This document shows positions 57,665-64,000 of a DNA stretch of 64,000 bases, piece by piece. The DNA is from JASTVH01 sp042862465 (GTDB lineage Bacteria; Pseudomonadota; Gammaproteobacteria; Pseudomonadales; Oleiphilaceae), in contig JASTVH010000004.1 in the NCBI GenBank assembly GCA_042862465.1, positions 310,001-374,000 on the forward strand. Reading direction: 5' to 3'. A model generated the notes under the pieces. That model was not told the origin of the DNA. It searched no databases and saw nothing but the letters and a program-made list of their open reading frames with translations. Each line of letters begins with the position of its first letter. Positions within the stretch are counted from its first letter, which is position 1. The position numbers were made by a program, and so were the translations under genes.

Positions 57665-58387
57665 TCAGAGCGCTGCCACTTCCACTTGTATGCTCTGCGA
57701 ACGCTGACTCTCCAGACCGCTAATGTCCACCGCGGTAATCGAAAACTCATACATTCCCGGTCCAAACTGACTCAGTCTTACGCTATTTGTGCCCTCGGGT
57801 ACTTCCAGGGTTTGGTACTGCTGCTGGTCGAGGTCACGATAATAGATGCGGTATTTTTCGATCTCGCTGGGGTAGAGCTTGGAACCGTCTTCCCGCGTCA
57901 ACGGGGGGGACCAGCTGAGAAGTGAGGGTGGGGCTTCCTGAGGAGGCAGACTCTTCTGGGTGTCGCTGCTGTCGAGGCTGTCGTTGGTGATTTCCTGGGG
58001 GGGTGGCGTACTTTCGTTGGTGGTGTCCTGGGGGATGGCCGGGTTGCCAGCAATCGTGCCCTCCGTCTCGCCAGTCGCACCCTCCTCGTCGGCGGAGCTT
58101 GCCTCATCCCCCATGTAACCTTCAAACCAGCCGCTGTCGGTTTCTTTATCGATGCGGTCGGTTTCCTGTTCGGGGGTAGCCGGCGACGAGGTGTTTCTGG
58201 CACTGCGTTGCGCAACGTTCTGTGTGGTCGCCGAGGCCTCAGAGGGCGCCGTGGACCCATTACCCTGCGGGGAGGTCTGATTCCCCCCACAACCGCTCAG
58301 CAAAAGGGTGATGCCCAAAAAAAGATACAAAGAGATACTGTATGGCTGCCAAACGCATTGGCGCCACCGTGCGGGTGAGCTTTTCAT
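57665..58387 (-). CDS. Lipoprotein with fibronectin type III-like domain
   Basis: 240 residues. Lipobox LLLSGC at residues 27-32 gives a lipid-anchored Cys. A low-complexity Ser/Thr/Glu/Pro linker runs to about residue 155. It is followed by an Fn3-like domain: SLLSWSPPLTREDGSKL, KYRIYYRDLDQQQYQTL and FGPGMYEFSITAVDISGLES. It is probably outer-membrane attached with the Fn3 domain displayed on a flexible stalk. The function is unknown. It converges on DUF2782. Confidence 0.75.
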   Translation of the reverse strand: MKSSPARWRQCVWQPYSISLYLFLGITLLLSGCGGNQTSPQGNGSTAPSEASATTQNVAQRSARNTSSPATPEQETDRIDKETDSGWFEGYMGDEASSADEEGATGETEGTIAGNPAIPQDTTNESTPPPQEITNDSLDSSDTQKSLPPQEAPPSLLSWSPPLTREDGSKLYPSEIEKYRIYYRDLDQQQYQTLEVPEGTNSVRLSQFGPGMYEFSITAVDISGLESQRSQSIQVEVAAL

Positions 58388-58810
58388 GTTTGTTTCCTGC
58401 CGATCTGAGAATCAATCGTTCTTTGGGAAAGCCGAAGAGCCGAATAAAGACTTTCCACCTTGCCCGGACGTCCGGGTAGAGCCACAACTCCGGAGTCCGT
58501 ACTGGGCCTAAACGACGTCTTGTCCCGAATAAATAAAGGGATAAAAGACACTACCTGCCGTCGGCGAATCGCTGTGTATTATGCTTTTCAGGAATGGATT
58601 CTCAAGCCTTGCGAGATTAACAGCCCTTCATCTTGTAATCTTGTGAAAGACATCTCGATTACATCAAAAGATAAGCCGGACAAAAGGTTAGGCTTGAGGC
58701 CTTTGCCATCCTTGACTCTTAAGGGTCGGTAATCTAACAGGATTGCTGCGGATTGTTAATGATGAACTGTTGTGCGACTGGGCATATTTTGAGCGTTCTA
58801 TTCTCTTTGG
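58388..58810. other. Intergenic region upstream of the lipoprotein gene
   Basis: 423 bases, lower in GC than the surroundings. A perfect 14-bp palindrome CCCGGACGTCCGGG lies at 58463-58476, possibly an operator or a relic of the heptamer family. An open frame at 58460-58732 (+) has no ribosome site and no protein-like features. No gene is supported. Confidence 0.4.
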
Positions 58811-60091
58811 TTATAAGAACCAGGCTATCAACAGGCCGGCAGTTAGTGATAACCCCATGGGCCATGCCACGCGTGCGCCCAGCGCACCGTTTCCCACCGT
58901 TGCCGCCATGGCGGCTTTCACCACATTGTTCACGGATGCCGCGATGACAATGCCGATGACCGCCGTCTGCAGGTCAAGACTCTGTTGTGACATGCGCGTC
59001 AGCGAGAGGGTGATGGCGTCCACGTCGGTGATGCCCGATGTGGCCGAGAGAAGATAGATACCCGCCGCGCCCAGCCATTCCTTGAGTAAGGTGCCCAGCA
59101 CGATGATGACGGTCAGCAGGGCACCAAAGAACAGGGCAGATTTCAGGTCCAGCGGGTTCTGCGTCAAGGTTGGTTGCTCGACGGTGCCGGGTTTGCGATG
59201 ACTGCGCCAGATGAACAGCGCCGGAAGGTACAGCAGGATGGCCATGAGCGCGACGGGTATCGCCAGTCTGGGCAGCAGATCGGGATTGATGAGCGCGCAG
59301 TAGACCAGGATGCGCGGGAACATCGTCCCGCAGGCGACGAGAATACCCGAGGCCAGCAGTGGGCTCAGTGTTGGCGCCTCACGGGACAGCCGTGAGAAGT
59401 GCAGGGTCAGGGCCGTCGAGGAGCTCAGGCCGGCGAACAGGCTGGTGAAAAGAATACCCTTCTCCGTACCTCCGACCCGGATGGCGAAATAGCCGATAAA
59501 CGAGATGGAGGCGATCAGGACCACCAGCCACCAGATTTCGTAGGGGTTGAGTGCTTCGCCGGGCCCCATGCCCCGGTTGGGCAGCAGCGGGAGCATAACC
59601 ACCGTGATCAGCAGCAATTTTAGTCCGGCGTCCAGCTCGTTGGCCTGCAGCTTGTTGACCAGGCCGTGGATCTCGCGCTTGTTATCGAGGATGAAAGCCG
59701 TGACCACCGCGGCTGCCGCGGGAATGGTCGGGTCCACCAACATCACGGCGGCGCCGAAGGTGAGGGTCAGAAGCAGGCCAATGATCCCGGTGATGCTGTA
59801 ATCGCGCACCCGCTCACTGCGGACCCCGTAGGCCACCAGGCTGATTCCCGTGATGCTCAGAAAGACAATGGGCAGGATCCAGAAAGTGAGTGTTTGCGAC
59901 AGCAAGGCTGCAATGCCGCCGAGCAGGCCGACCAGGGCGTGGGTGCGAATGCCTGCCACCCGGGCGCCGGCTTCCTGGTCCCGTGCCTGCCAGCCGCGCT
60001 GAAGTCCGATCAGCGATCCCAGTAACAGTGCCAGACCCAGGTTGAAGATGGTTGCGTTTTGCGTGATCAGATTGTTGGTGAGTTCTTCCAT
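58811..60091 (-). CDS. MgtC/SapB-DUF4010 membrane protein
   Basis: 426 residues from ATG 60091; AGGAG lies rather far (14 bases) upstream. About 12-13 hydrophobic segments. The N-terminal MgtC part has LGLALLLGSLIGLQRGWQAR and AGIRTHALVGLLGGIAALL, and the rest is the DUF4010 domain (LFAGLSSSTALTLHFSRLSR, LLSATSGITDVDAITLSLTR, ASVNNVVKAAMAATVGNGAL). It is an inner-membrane protein of unknown transport or stress function. It is monocistronic. Confidence 0.85.
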   Translation of the reverse strand: MEELTNNLITQNATIFNLGLALLLGSLIGLQRGWQARDQEAGARVAGIRTHALVGLLGGIAALLSQTLTFWILPIVFLSITGISLVAYGVRSERVRDYSITGIIGLLLTLTFGAAVMLVDPTIPAAAAVVTAFILDNKREIHGLVNKLQANELDAGLKLLLITVVMLPLLPNRGMGPGEALNPYEIWWLVVLIASISFIGYFAIRVGGTEKGILFTSLFAGLSSSTALTLHFSRLSREAPTLSPLLASGILVACGTMFPRILVYCALINPDLLPRLAIPVALMAILLYLPALFIWRSHRKPGTVEQPTLTQNPLDLKSALFFGALLTVIIVLGTLLKEWLGAAGIYLLSATSGITDVDAITLSLTRMSQQSLDLQTAVIGIVIAASVNNVVKAAMAATVGNGALGARVAWPMGLSLTAGLLIAWFL

Positions 60092-60380
60092 TGCGAACGG
60101 TGTATCTCCTGCTCGAAGGGGGTTCGTCGCTTTTTTCAGTCTAGTCGCGGTTTCTTTTTCTGTGGTGGTCCCGAAGGCGCTTTCGCGCTTGCTTGACGTA
60201 GCGCCACTACGCCGGCGCAACCGCGCCTTGCAGCTGACCCCTGGGGTGCTCGCTATAAGTTCCCATTAGGGTGACGCACTACACTAGTATGAATATTCTA
60301 ATTTTTCGGCGTAGCGTCTGCCTTGTTCTCATAGAAAACGCTCGGAGCGTTTCATTCATTGCAGAGGTAGGAGATTGACC

Positions 60381-60785
60381 ATGGGCAAACTCAAGTCTTA
60401 TCAGGAACAGGTTCAGGACATTATCGAGAAGGGTATCAACACTGTTGAAGAACAGCACAAGACCCTGATTGCTCGTCCGTTCGAATTCGCCGAGAAAGTC
60501 GAGAAAGAAGCCAAGAGCTACAGCATCCAGTCTGTTCGTGATGCGCACAACGAGTACGCCAACAACCTGTACTCTTCACTGCGTAAGCTGAACAAGCGTC
60601 TGGGCGAGTACGCTGCTGAGCTGATCGGCCGCATCGAGAAGGAAGAAGCTGCAGAGCAGGGTCAGAGCGAAGCCAAGACCAGCACCGCTTCTCAGGGCCA
60701 GGCCAAGAAGGCTACCCCCAAGAAGTCCACGGCGCGCAAGTCTACTGCCAAGAAGTCCAGCACTTCTACTGCCGAAACCGCCTGA
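60381..60785 (+). CDS. Phasin-like helical protein with Lys/Ala/Ser-rich tail
   Basis: 134 residues from ATG 60381, with AGGAG seven bases upstream. Residues 1-90 are amphipathic helix (SYQEQVQDIIEKGINTVEEQ, EFAEKVEKEAKSYSIQSVRD). The tail repeats KKSTARKS-type units like histone H1 or AlgP/PhaM tails and may bind DNA. This suits a granule-associated or nucleoid-associated protein, but no family is certain. A palindrome AAACGCTC-G-GAGCGTTT (60336-60352) lies in the leader. A strong terminator follows. Highly regular codon usage suggests strong expression. Confidence 0.65.
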   Translation: MGKLKSYQEQVQDIIEKGINTVEEQHKTLIARPFEFAEKVEKEAKSYSIQSVRDAHNEYANNLYSSLRKLNKRLGEYAAELIGRIEKEEAAEQGQSEAKTSTASQGQAKKATPKKSTARKSTAKKSSTSTAETA

Positions 60786-60810
60786 TCTCGGGCGCAATCC
60801 GGTAGACGGT

Positions 60811-60840
60811 GGGCGCCATCAGATGGCGCCCATTTTTTTT
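60811..60840 (+). terminator. Rho-independent terminator
   Basis: GGGCGCCAT (60811-60819), a three-base loop and ATGGCGCCC form a perfect 9-bp stem followed by an eight-base T-run, 25 bases after the phasin-like gene. Confidence 0.95.
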
Positions 60841-60880
60841 GTTGCTGGAAAAAAGCGGCCGCCCTGGGGCCAGGGGTGGA

Positions 60881-61567
60881 CTAGTCCGCCGATACCGTAC
60901 CGGATGAGCTCTCCTGTGTTGCCTCGCCATCGACCTTGAGCGGGACGGTCCGGGGACTGTCGGTCAGCTCTTCCAGGCGCTCGATCTTGTGACGGAACTC
61001 GGCAATGGTGTCGTCCAGCTCCTTCTGGTAGCTGGTGATTTCGCTCTGGACCTCGCGGATCTTGGCTTTCAGGCGCTCAATCTTGTCCAGCAGGGTTTGC
61101 GGCACTTCGTTGCCTGACCGCTCCATATTGGCGGCACGGGACTGTTCCTGGCGGATCTGGGATTGCGCGATGGCAATATTGCCCTGTTTGAGCTGGATGA
61201 TGCTGCGCATTTCTTCCAGTTTGCGGTTCAGGGCACGGGCTGCGTCGTCTGGATGGCTGTAGGTGCGGAGCAATTGGCGGTCGGCTTCCTGACGCCGCTT
61301 GGCTTCTTCCTCGGCACGCTTGCGCTCTGCTTCCTGACGTTTCTGTTCGGCGATTTCTTCCTCGGTGGGAGCGGGCGGCACCGTTTCGATCACCCGGCCG
61401 CTGGCGTTGAGGATTTCGTAGCCTCGTTCAGCAGCCCCGGGCGGCAGTGTATTACTGAGTGCCGTGCGCCCGTTTTCGGTTTTATAGCGGTACATCTGGG
61501 TCGCCCAGGCAGATGATGAGGCAACCAACAGAGCGAACAGGAAGATGCCAATTCGGCTCAAATGCAT
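60881..61567 (-). CDS. DUF4124-like exported coiled-coil protein
   Basis: 228 residues from ATG 61567, chosen because it opens directly into a signal peptide (MHLSRIGIFLFALLVASSSA, cut after WA). The short domain TQMYRYKTENGRTALSNTLPP resembles DUF4124, with the typical YRY-xx-NG-x-S/P pattern. From about residue 75 to 200 it is a long charged coiled coil (EEIAEQKRQEAERKRAEEE, IERLKAKIREVQSEITSY). It is periplasmic or envelope-attached and its function is unknown. The ribosome site is weak. Confidence 0.75.
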   Translation of the reverse strand: MHLSRIGIFLFALLVASSSAWATQMYRYKTENGRTALSNTLPPGAAERGYEILNASGRVIETVPPAPTEEEIAEQKRQEAERKRAEEEAKRRQEADRQLLRTYSHPDDAARALNRKLEEMRSIIQLKQGNIAIAQSQIRQEQSRAANMERSGNEVPQTLLDKIERLKAKIREVQSEITSYQKELDDTIAEFRHKIERLEELTDSPRTVPLKVDGEATQESSSGTVSAD

Positions 61568-61748
61568 GTTTACGATCACACCGAATGCTGGGTTAGGGTT
61601 CATCGGATGATCTGCGGCGGAGGCTGATCGATCCAACGGCGTATGAAGAAGCATAACAGAAGCTGTGGCAGGTGGTAGGGCACCTTCGCGAATATCGCCC
61701 CGCAGGAGGACTTCGCTATAATCGCGCGCTCTTTGCGAGCAGGAGCCA

Positions 61749-62528
61749 GTGATCCCGATGATGGAATATGTCGCCCTTTTTGTGATGGCGGTGGTGGCCA
61801 ACGGTCTCAGCGCTCTGGCCGGCGGTGGTGCCGGGCTCTTGCAGTTACCGGCGCTATTGCTGTTGGGGTTACCCTTTCCGCTGGCACTGGCGACGCACAA
61901 GGTGGCCAGCGTGGCGCTCGGGGTCGGAGCCAGTGTCAGGCATGCGCGGGAGCGCTCCCTGAGGCCGGGATTTGCACTGTTCATGCTGGCGTGCGGGTTG
62001 CCCGGAGTGGTTTCCGGTGCCTGGATCATTGTCCTGGTCCCCGAAGCCTGGGCACGGCTGGCGCTTGGGGTGCTGACGCTGGGGCTGGGAATCTATTCCC
62101 TGGCCTCGCCCGATCTGGGCCTGAAGAGTGAGCGTAAGCACCGCTCGCTGCGTGGGTATCTAATTGGTGGTCTGGGGCTGATGTTGATCGGGGTGCTCAA
62201 TGGCTCGATCACCTCCGGTACCGGGCTGTTCGTGACCCTGTGGCTGGTGTTCTGGTTTGGTCTGGATTACACGCGGGCCGTGGCCTACACCCTGGTGCTG
62301 GTGGGGTTGTTCTGGAACGGGGTAGGTGCGGGCACGCTGGCCCTGCGCAGCGATATCGCCTGGCATTGGGTGCCGCCATTGCTGGCCGGAGCCGTGATCG
62401 GGGGGTACGCCGGGGCCCACTGGTCGATCGCACGGGGCAGTCAGTGGGTGAAATGGGCCTTCGAGGCCATGACGTTTCTCGTCGGGTTGGCCCTTCTGGC
62501 TGATGCGGCACATCGCTTGCTTCAGTAA
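61749..62528 (+). CDS. TauE/SafE-family sulfite/anion exporter
   Basis: 259 residues with about eight hydrophobic helices. LAGGGAGLLQLPALLLLGLP and ATHKVASVALGVGASVRH form the first half-repeat signature, and GSITSGTGLFVTLWLV the second. AGGAG (61741-61745) precedes both GTG 61749 and ATG 61758; either start would do. It exports sulfite, sulfoacetate or a related anion. No substrate gene is nearby. It converges with pyrE. Confidence 0.85.
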   Translation: MIPMMEYVALFVMAVVANGLSALAGGGAGLLQLPALLLLGLPFPLALATHKVASVALGVGASVRHARERSLRPGFALFMLACGLPGVVSGAWIIVLVPEAWARLALGVLTLGLGIYSLASPDLGLKSERKHRSLRGYLIGGLGLMLIGVLNGSITSGTGLFVTLWLVFWFGLDYTRAVAYTLVLVGLFWNGVGAGTLALRSDIAWHWVPPLLAGAVIGGYAGAHWSIARGSQWVKWAFEAMTFLVGLALLADAAHRLLQ

Positions 62529-62585
62529 GTTGACGGTCCGACTTCCGGTTGTCGTGACCGCCGGGCAGGGAGGCAGCGGCCGTCC

Positions 62586-63230
62586 TCAGGCAATGCCATA
62601 CTCGGCGCGGTAGCGTTCCACGGCTTCGGTCCACTGGGACAGGGCGTGGGAATCGCGAACGAATTCGAGTATCTGGTCCAGGGTGACGATACTGATAACC
62701 GGGATGCCATAGGTCAGTTCGACCTCCTGAATGGCCGACAGCTCGCCCTGGCCGCGCTCCTGGCGGTCGAGGGCGATCAGGACGCCGGCCGGTTCCGCCC
62801 CGGCATCGCGGATGATCTGGATGGCTTCGCGGATGGCGGTGCCGGCGGTAATGACGTCGTCGATGATCAGCACGCGGCCTTTCAACGGCGCACCGACGAT
62901 GTTGCCACCCTCGCCATGGTCCTTCTTCTCTTTGCGGTTGAAGGCATAGGGCACATTGCGGTCATGCTCGGCGGCCAGAGAAACCGCAGTGGTGGTGGCC
63001 AGGGGGATGCCTTTGTAGGCCGGGCCGAAAAGTACATCGAAGTCCAGCTTGCTCTCGGTCAAGGCATTGGCATAGGCGCGCCCTAGAGTAAGAAGATCCT
63101 CGCCGGTATCAAACAGGCCGGCATTGAAGAAGTAGGGACTGGTACGCCCCGATTTGAGCGTGTATTCCCCAAAGCGGAGCACGTTACGGTCGATGGCGAA
63201 GCGAATGAAGTCGCGCTGGTAGGATTGCAT
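62586..63230 (-). CDS. pyrE: Orotate phosphoribosyltransferase
   Basis: 214 residues from ATG 63230. GRTSPYFFNAGLF binds orotate, LFGPAYKGIPLA and the PRPP motif VLIIDDVITAGTAIREA are diagnostic, and PYAFNRKEKKDHGEGG is the catalytic flexible loop. It makes OMP in pyrimidine synthesis. It is divergent from crc, the order found in Pseudomonas. Confidence 0.96.
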   Translation of the reverse strand: MQSYQRDFIRFAIDRNVLRFGEYTLKSGRTSPYFFNAGLFDTGEDLLTLGRAYANALTESKLDFDVLFGPAYKGIPLATTTAVSLAAEHDRNVPYAFNRKEKKDHGEGGNIVGAPLKGRVLIIDDVITAGTAIREAIQIIRDAGAEPAGVLIALDRQERGQGELSAIQEVELTYGIPVISIVTLDQILEFVRDSHALSQWTEAVERYRAEYGIA

Positions 63231-63416
63231 GGCGTTTCGCGGCGTTCCGGTTTTCAGAAATTGTAAGTTGGTTGATACCGGCCACAGAGTCAATGGACCG
63301 TCAGGACGTCAAATGCCGCGCACGCGGGAACACGGGCGGCACAACACTGATCAATGCGGTTTTGTATCAGACAGGACAGCCGGTATCATACACGCAAAAT
63401 TTTGCAGGAAACATCT

Positions 63417-64000
63417 ATGCGGGTAGTATCCATCAGCGTCAACGGTCTTGGGCGCGCCATCGATAACGGGTTTTTCGAGTGGCTGGCGGAGCAGGATGTG
63501 GATGTCGTGTGCGTCCAGGATCATCAGGCCCGCACCTATGAATTCGACGATCCCCGCATGGTGCCTCCGGGGTACGAAGCTTACTTCGTCGATGCCGAAG
63601 ATCCCAGGGAAGGCGGTGTCGGCATCTACACCCGCCATTTCCCCAAAGCCATTATTTATGGTTTCGGCGATGCGGTGGCCGATGCCGAGGGACGCTTCCT
63701 GCAGGCTGACTTCGAAAAAGTCAGCGTGGCCACGGTGCTGGTCCCCGGCGCCCTGGGCGATCCCTCACGTCAGGATCGCAAGGATGCCTTCCTCAGTGCC
63801 TTCATGGGGCACCTGCAGAAGACCCTGCGCAAGCGCCGTCAGTTCATCTTCTGCGGTAACTTCCAGACCGCCCACCTGGTCACCGATGCCAGCCCCCGCT
63901 GGCACAAGATGGAAGTCTCCGGATTTCTGCCCCACGAGCGGGCCTGGATGGATCAGGTGTTTGATTCGCTGGGTTACGTGGACGCCTTCCGTGCGGTCAA
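63417..64000 (+). CDS. crc: Crc-like catabolite repression protein (3' end outside window)
   Basis: 194 codons of an exonuclease III-fold protein are present, starting MRVVSISVNGLGRAIDNGF. The ExoIII catalytic Glu is replaced (CVQDHQ against CLQET), as in Pseudomonas Crc, which has no nuclease activity. LQADFEKVSVATVLVPG and FCGNFQTAH fit Crc. With Hfq, Crc represses translation of catabolic mRNAs. AGGAA lies seven bases before the ATG. Divergence from pyrE supports the call; a plain ExoIII is less likely. Confidence 0.82.
   Translation, partial: MRVVSISVNGLGRAIDNGFFEWLAEQDVDVVCVQDHQARTYEFDDPRMVPPGYEAYFVDAEDPREGGVGIYTRHFPKAIIYGFGDAVADAEGRFLQADFEKVSVATVLVPGALGDPSRQDRKDAFLSAFMGHLQKTLRKRRQFIFCGNFQTAHLVTDASPRWHKMEVSGFLPHERAWMDQVFDSLGYVDAFRAV

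Noticed and set aside
58460..58732. 90-codon plus-strand frame
   Set aside because: No ribosome site, odd composition, lies in a low-GC intergenic region; no family resemblance.
61568..62029. N-terminal extension of the DUF4124-like frame
   Set aside because: It overlaps the divergent TauE gene and its upstream region; the internal ATG at 61567 begins a proper signal peptide.

Overview
The window is a 64 kb piece of a high-GC gammaproteobacterial chromosome. Marker neighbourhoods resemble Pseudomonas-type genomes: pilT-pilU divergent from yggS-proC-yggT, then metX-metW-DUF4426-rdgB-hemW; glnK-amtB next to ubiK and comM; polA next to a DUF2782 gene; pyrE divergent from crc. An Alcanivorax- or Marinobacter-like marine organism is my best guess. 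That is inferred from gene content and not proven. No rRNA, tRNA, CRISPR array, prophage or insertion sequence was recognised.

Layout. 1-8.1 kb: partial GntR regulator, cardiolipin synthase, a methyltransferase/acyltransferase-like pair, AraC regulator, PilZ protein, DUF1722 and hydrolase genes, TerC, and two very small genes (31 and 50 codons). 8.1-9.1 kb: a lone PEP-CTERM protein behind a good sigma-54 promoter. 9.4-15.1 kb: an AlbA_2/coiled-coil protein, a tightly overlapped SMP-30/thioesterase/GNAT/DTW cluster, an oxidoreductase and a fructosamine kinase-like gene. 15.1-24.3 kb: CPA1 antiporter, tcdA, an ECF11-type sigma factor with its ChrR anti-sigma factor behind an apparent autoregulated promoter, AraC regulator, and speA/speE for polyamines. 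24.3-26.8 kb: glnK-amtB with a sigma-54 promoter and an NtrC-type site, then ubiK.

26.9-32.1 kb is the most unusual region. A sigma-54 activator-type regulator with an altered Walker B motif and an outer-membrane beta-barrel protein are encoded on one strand. Converging on them is a four-gene operon encoding an extremely repetitive secreted Asp-Asn-Ser protein, a small secreted protein sharing its C-terminal motif, a periplasmic C39 cysteine peptidase, and a secreted protein with a double-glycine-like leader motif. The operon has its own sigma-54 promoter. The parts list matches the logic of Fap functional-amyloid systems (C39 protease FapD, barrel FapF, repeat proteins FapB/C), but the repeat protein does not resemble the Fap repeats I know. 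It sits between ubiK and comM.

32.3-48.1 kb: housekeeping genes (comM, trmB, hemW, rdgB, metW/metX, a dynamin-like GTPase, yggT/proC/yggS, pilT/pilU), plus a striking 106-bp cloverleaf inverted repeat at 36.3 kb. 48.4-54.3 kb: FadL-type porin and cobalamin uptake (btuC, an ATPase, a cobalamin riboswitch and btuB). 54.4-64 kb: polA, DUF2782, an Fn3 lipoprotein, an MgtC/DUF4010 membrane protein, a phasin-like protein with a Lys-rich tail, a DUF4124-like protein, a TauE exporter, pyrE and a partial crc.

Short tandem heptamers (GTCCGAC and GTCCAAC) recur at several intergenic sites. Many genes end at GC-rich hairpins without a T-tract.
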